Shown piece after piece: positions 6,265 through 6,779 of a stretch of 6,779 bases of DNA. The notes under the pieces were generated by a model. The model made no database searches, was not told where the DNA came from, and worked only from the letters and a program-made list of their open reading frames with translations. How positions within the stretch are numbered: the stretch's first letter is position 1; every line of letters starts with the position of its first letter. The DNA is taken from positions 1-6,779 of the forward strand of contig CANRHJ010000104.1 of NCBI GenBank assembly GCA_947630355.1, in the 5' to 3' direction. Origin of the DNA: Candidatus Gastranaerophilales bacterium. GTDB lineage: Bacteria > Cyanobacteriota > Vampirovibrionia > Gastranaerophilales > Gastranaerophilaceae. Both the position numbers and the translations under genes were made by a program.

Positions 6265-6762
6265 ATGGAAGCTTTAATGGAGTATTTTACAAAAGGATTA
6301 ATAACAATGTTAATGATAGCTATGCCGTGTGTATTAACAGCGGCGGCTGTCGGATTGGTTGTCGGTATTTTGCAGGCCGTAACTCAGGTTCAGGAACAAA
6401 CAATTGCTGCGGCACCTAAAATATTCATTGTATTTCTCGTTATTATTTTGTTAGGTACGGGATATATGAAACTGCTCAGTAATTTATTTAACGAGGGAAT
6501 GATAATAGCTTTTGATGTTATCCCGAAATCAGATGAGTTTGTACTGCCGACAGGTTATTATAACTATACAAAACCATTTATAGATGAAATGAAAACAGAT
6601 GTGAAAAAAGATATGACTCCGATGAAAAGAATATTGGAAAATGCAGCCGCACCTATGGCAAGTTCTCAAAAAGATAAATTCAACTTCCTTAGAAACGGAG
6701 CAAAGGAAATCCCGACACCAAATCTTGCGGAACAAAAAGTTATTATGGAGAATAATCGATAA
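6265..6762 (+). CDS. fliQ: FliQ/SctS export-gate protein with long C-terminal extension
   Basis: Residues 1-88 are a full FliQ/SctS homologue: two membrane segments (about 10-37 and 52-72) around the conserved loop QAVTQVQEQTIAAAPKI (37-53; compare Q.QEQT..F.PK. in the family), then an amphipathic end. Four copies normally wrap around the FliP/FliR gate in the inner membrane. The usual length is about 88-90 residues; here the frame runs on to 165, adding about 75 hydrophilic residues with several Lys, Pro and Met-Ala stretches and no recognised domain. AAGGA (6253-6257), overlapping the fliP stop, is 7 nt before the ATG at 6265. The stop TAA at 6760-6762 shares one base with the next ATG, so translation with the next gene is likely coupled. 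A frameshift joining two genes is possible, but the extension has no second start with a good ribosome binding site. Confidence 0.9.
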   Translation: MEALMEYFTKGLITMLMIAMPCVLTAAAVGLVVGILQAVTQVQEQTIAAAPKIFIVFLVIILLGTGYMKLLSNLFNEGMIIAFDVIPKSDEFVLPTGYYNYTKPFIDEMKTDVKKDMTPMKRILENAAAPMASSQKDKFNFLRNGAKEIPTPNLAEQKVIMENNR

Positions 6763-6779
6763 TGAAGAAGTTCCGTTTA
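6762..6779 (+). CDS. Start of the next operon gene (cut by window end)
   Basis: An ATG at 6762-6764 overlaps the fliQ stop codon (TAATG), with GGAG at 6747-6750 11 nt upstream. Only MKKFRL is visible. By gene order in flagellar and injectisome operons fliR/sctT would be expected, but six residues cannot show this. Confidence 0.55.

Noticed and set aside
1..6779. CRISPR arrays, tRNA or rRNA genes, insertion sequences
   Set aside because: No regularly spaced repeats, no tRNA-like cloverleaf, no rRNA sequence and no transposase or flanking inverted repeats were seen on either strand.

Overview
The window is AT-rich DNA with tightly packed genes. It reads as a Gram-negative-type bacterium carrying a flagellar or flagellar-like type III export apparatus. 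The organism cannot be fixed from sequence alone. Low GC, an ADP-forming acetyl-CoA synthetase and a divergent FliO/FliP/FliQ set would fit a host-associated fermentative lineage such as gut Gastranaerophilales (Melainabacteria) or an Elusimicrobiota-like group, but this is a guess.

Layout. (1) Positions 1-1050, + strand: the 3' half of an ADP-forming acetate/acyl-CoA ligase ending in an unusual Cys-rich tail, closed by a strong intrinsic terminator at 1065-1099. (2) Positions 1147-2829, + strand: a 560-residue multi-pass membrane protein of GT-C glycosyltransferase type. (3) Positions 2843-3881, - strand, convergent with the previous gene: a DNA methyltransferase with an HPPY motif, whose 3' end overlaps a 61-codon DUF1653-like gene by 20 nt. 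(4) Positions 3882-4058: an AT-rich divergent intergenic region with small palindromes. (5) Positions 4059 to the window end, + strand: an operon of export-apparatus genes with gaps of 11, 1 and 10 nt and then a 1-nt overlap. They are a FliM/SctQ-like protein with two SpoA domains, a FliO-like protein, FliP/SctR, FliQ/SctS with a long C-terminal extension, and the first six codons of another gene.

The export operon is the most interesting part. It mixes flagellar traits (a FliO-like gene, FliP-like motifs) with injectisome-like traits (a two-SpoA SctQ-type protein in place of adjacent separate fliM and fliN, no N-terminal CheY-binding motif, FliP without a cleavable signal peptide). The SpoA gene has a well-placed in-frame ribosome binding site and ATG just before its second SpoA domain. 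This predicts a 142-residue FliN/SctQ-C-like short product. The FliQ homologue is nearly twice the usual length, and the SpoA protein ends in a highly acidic tail.
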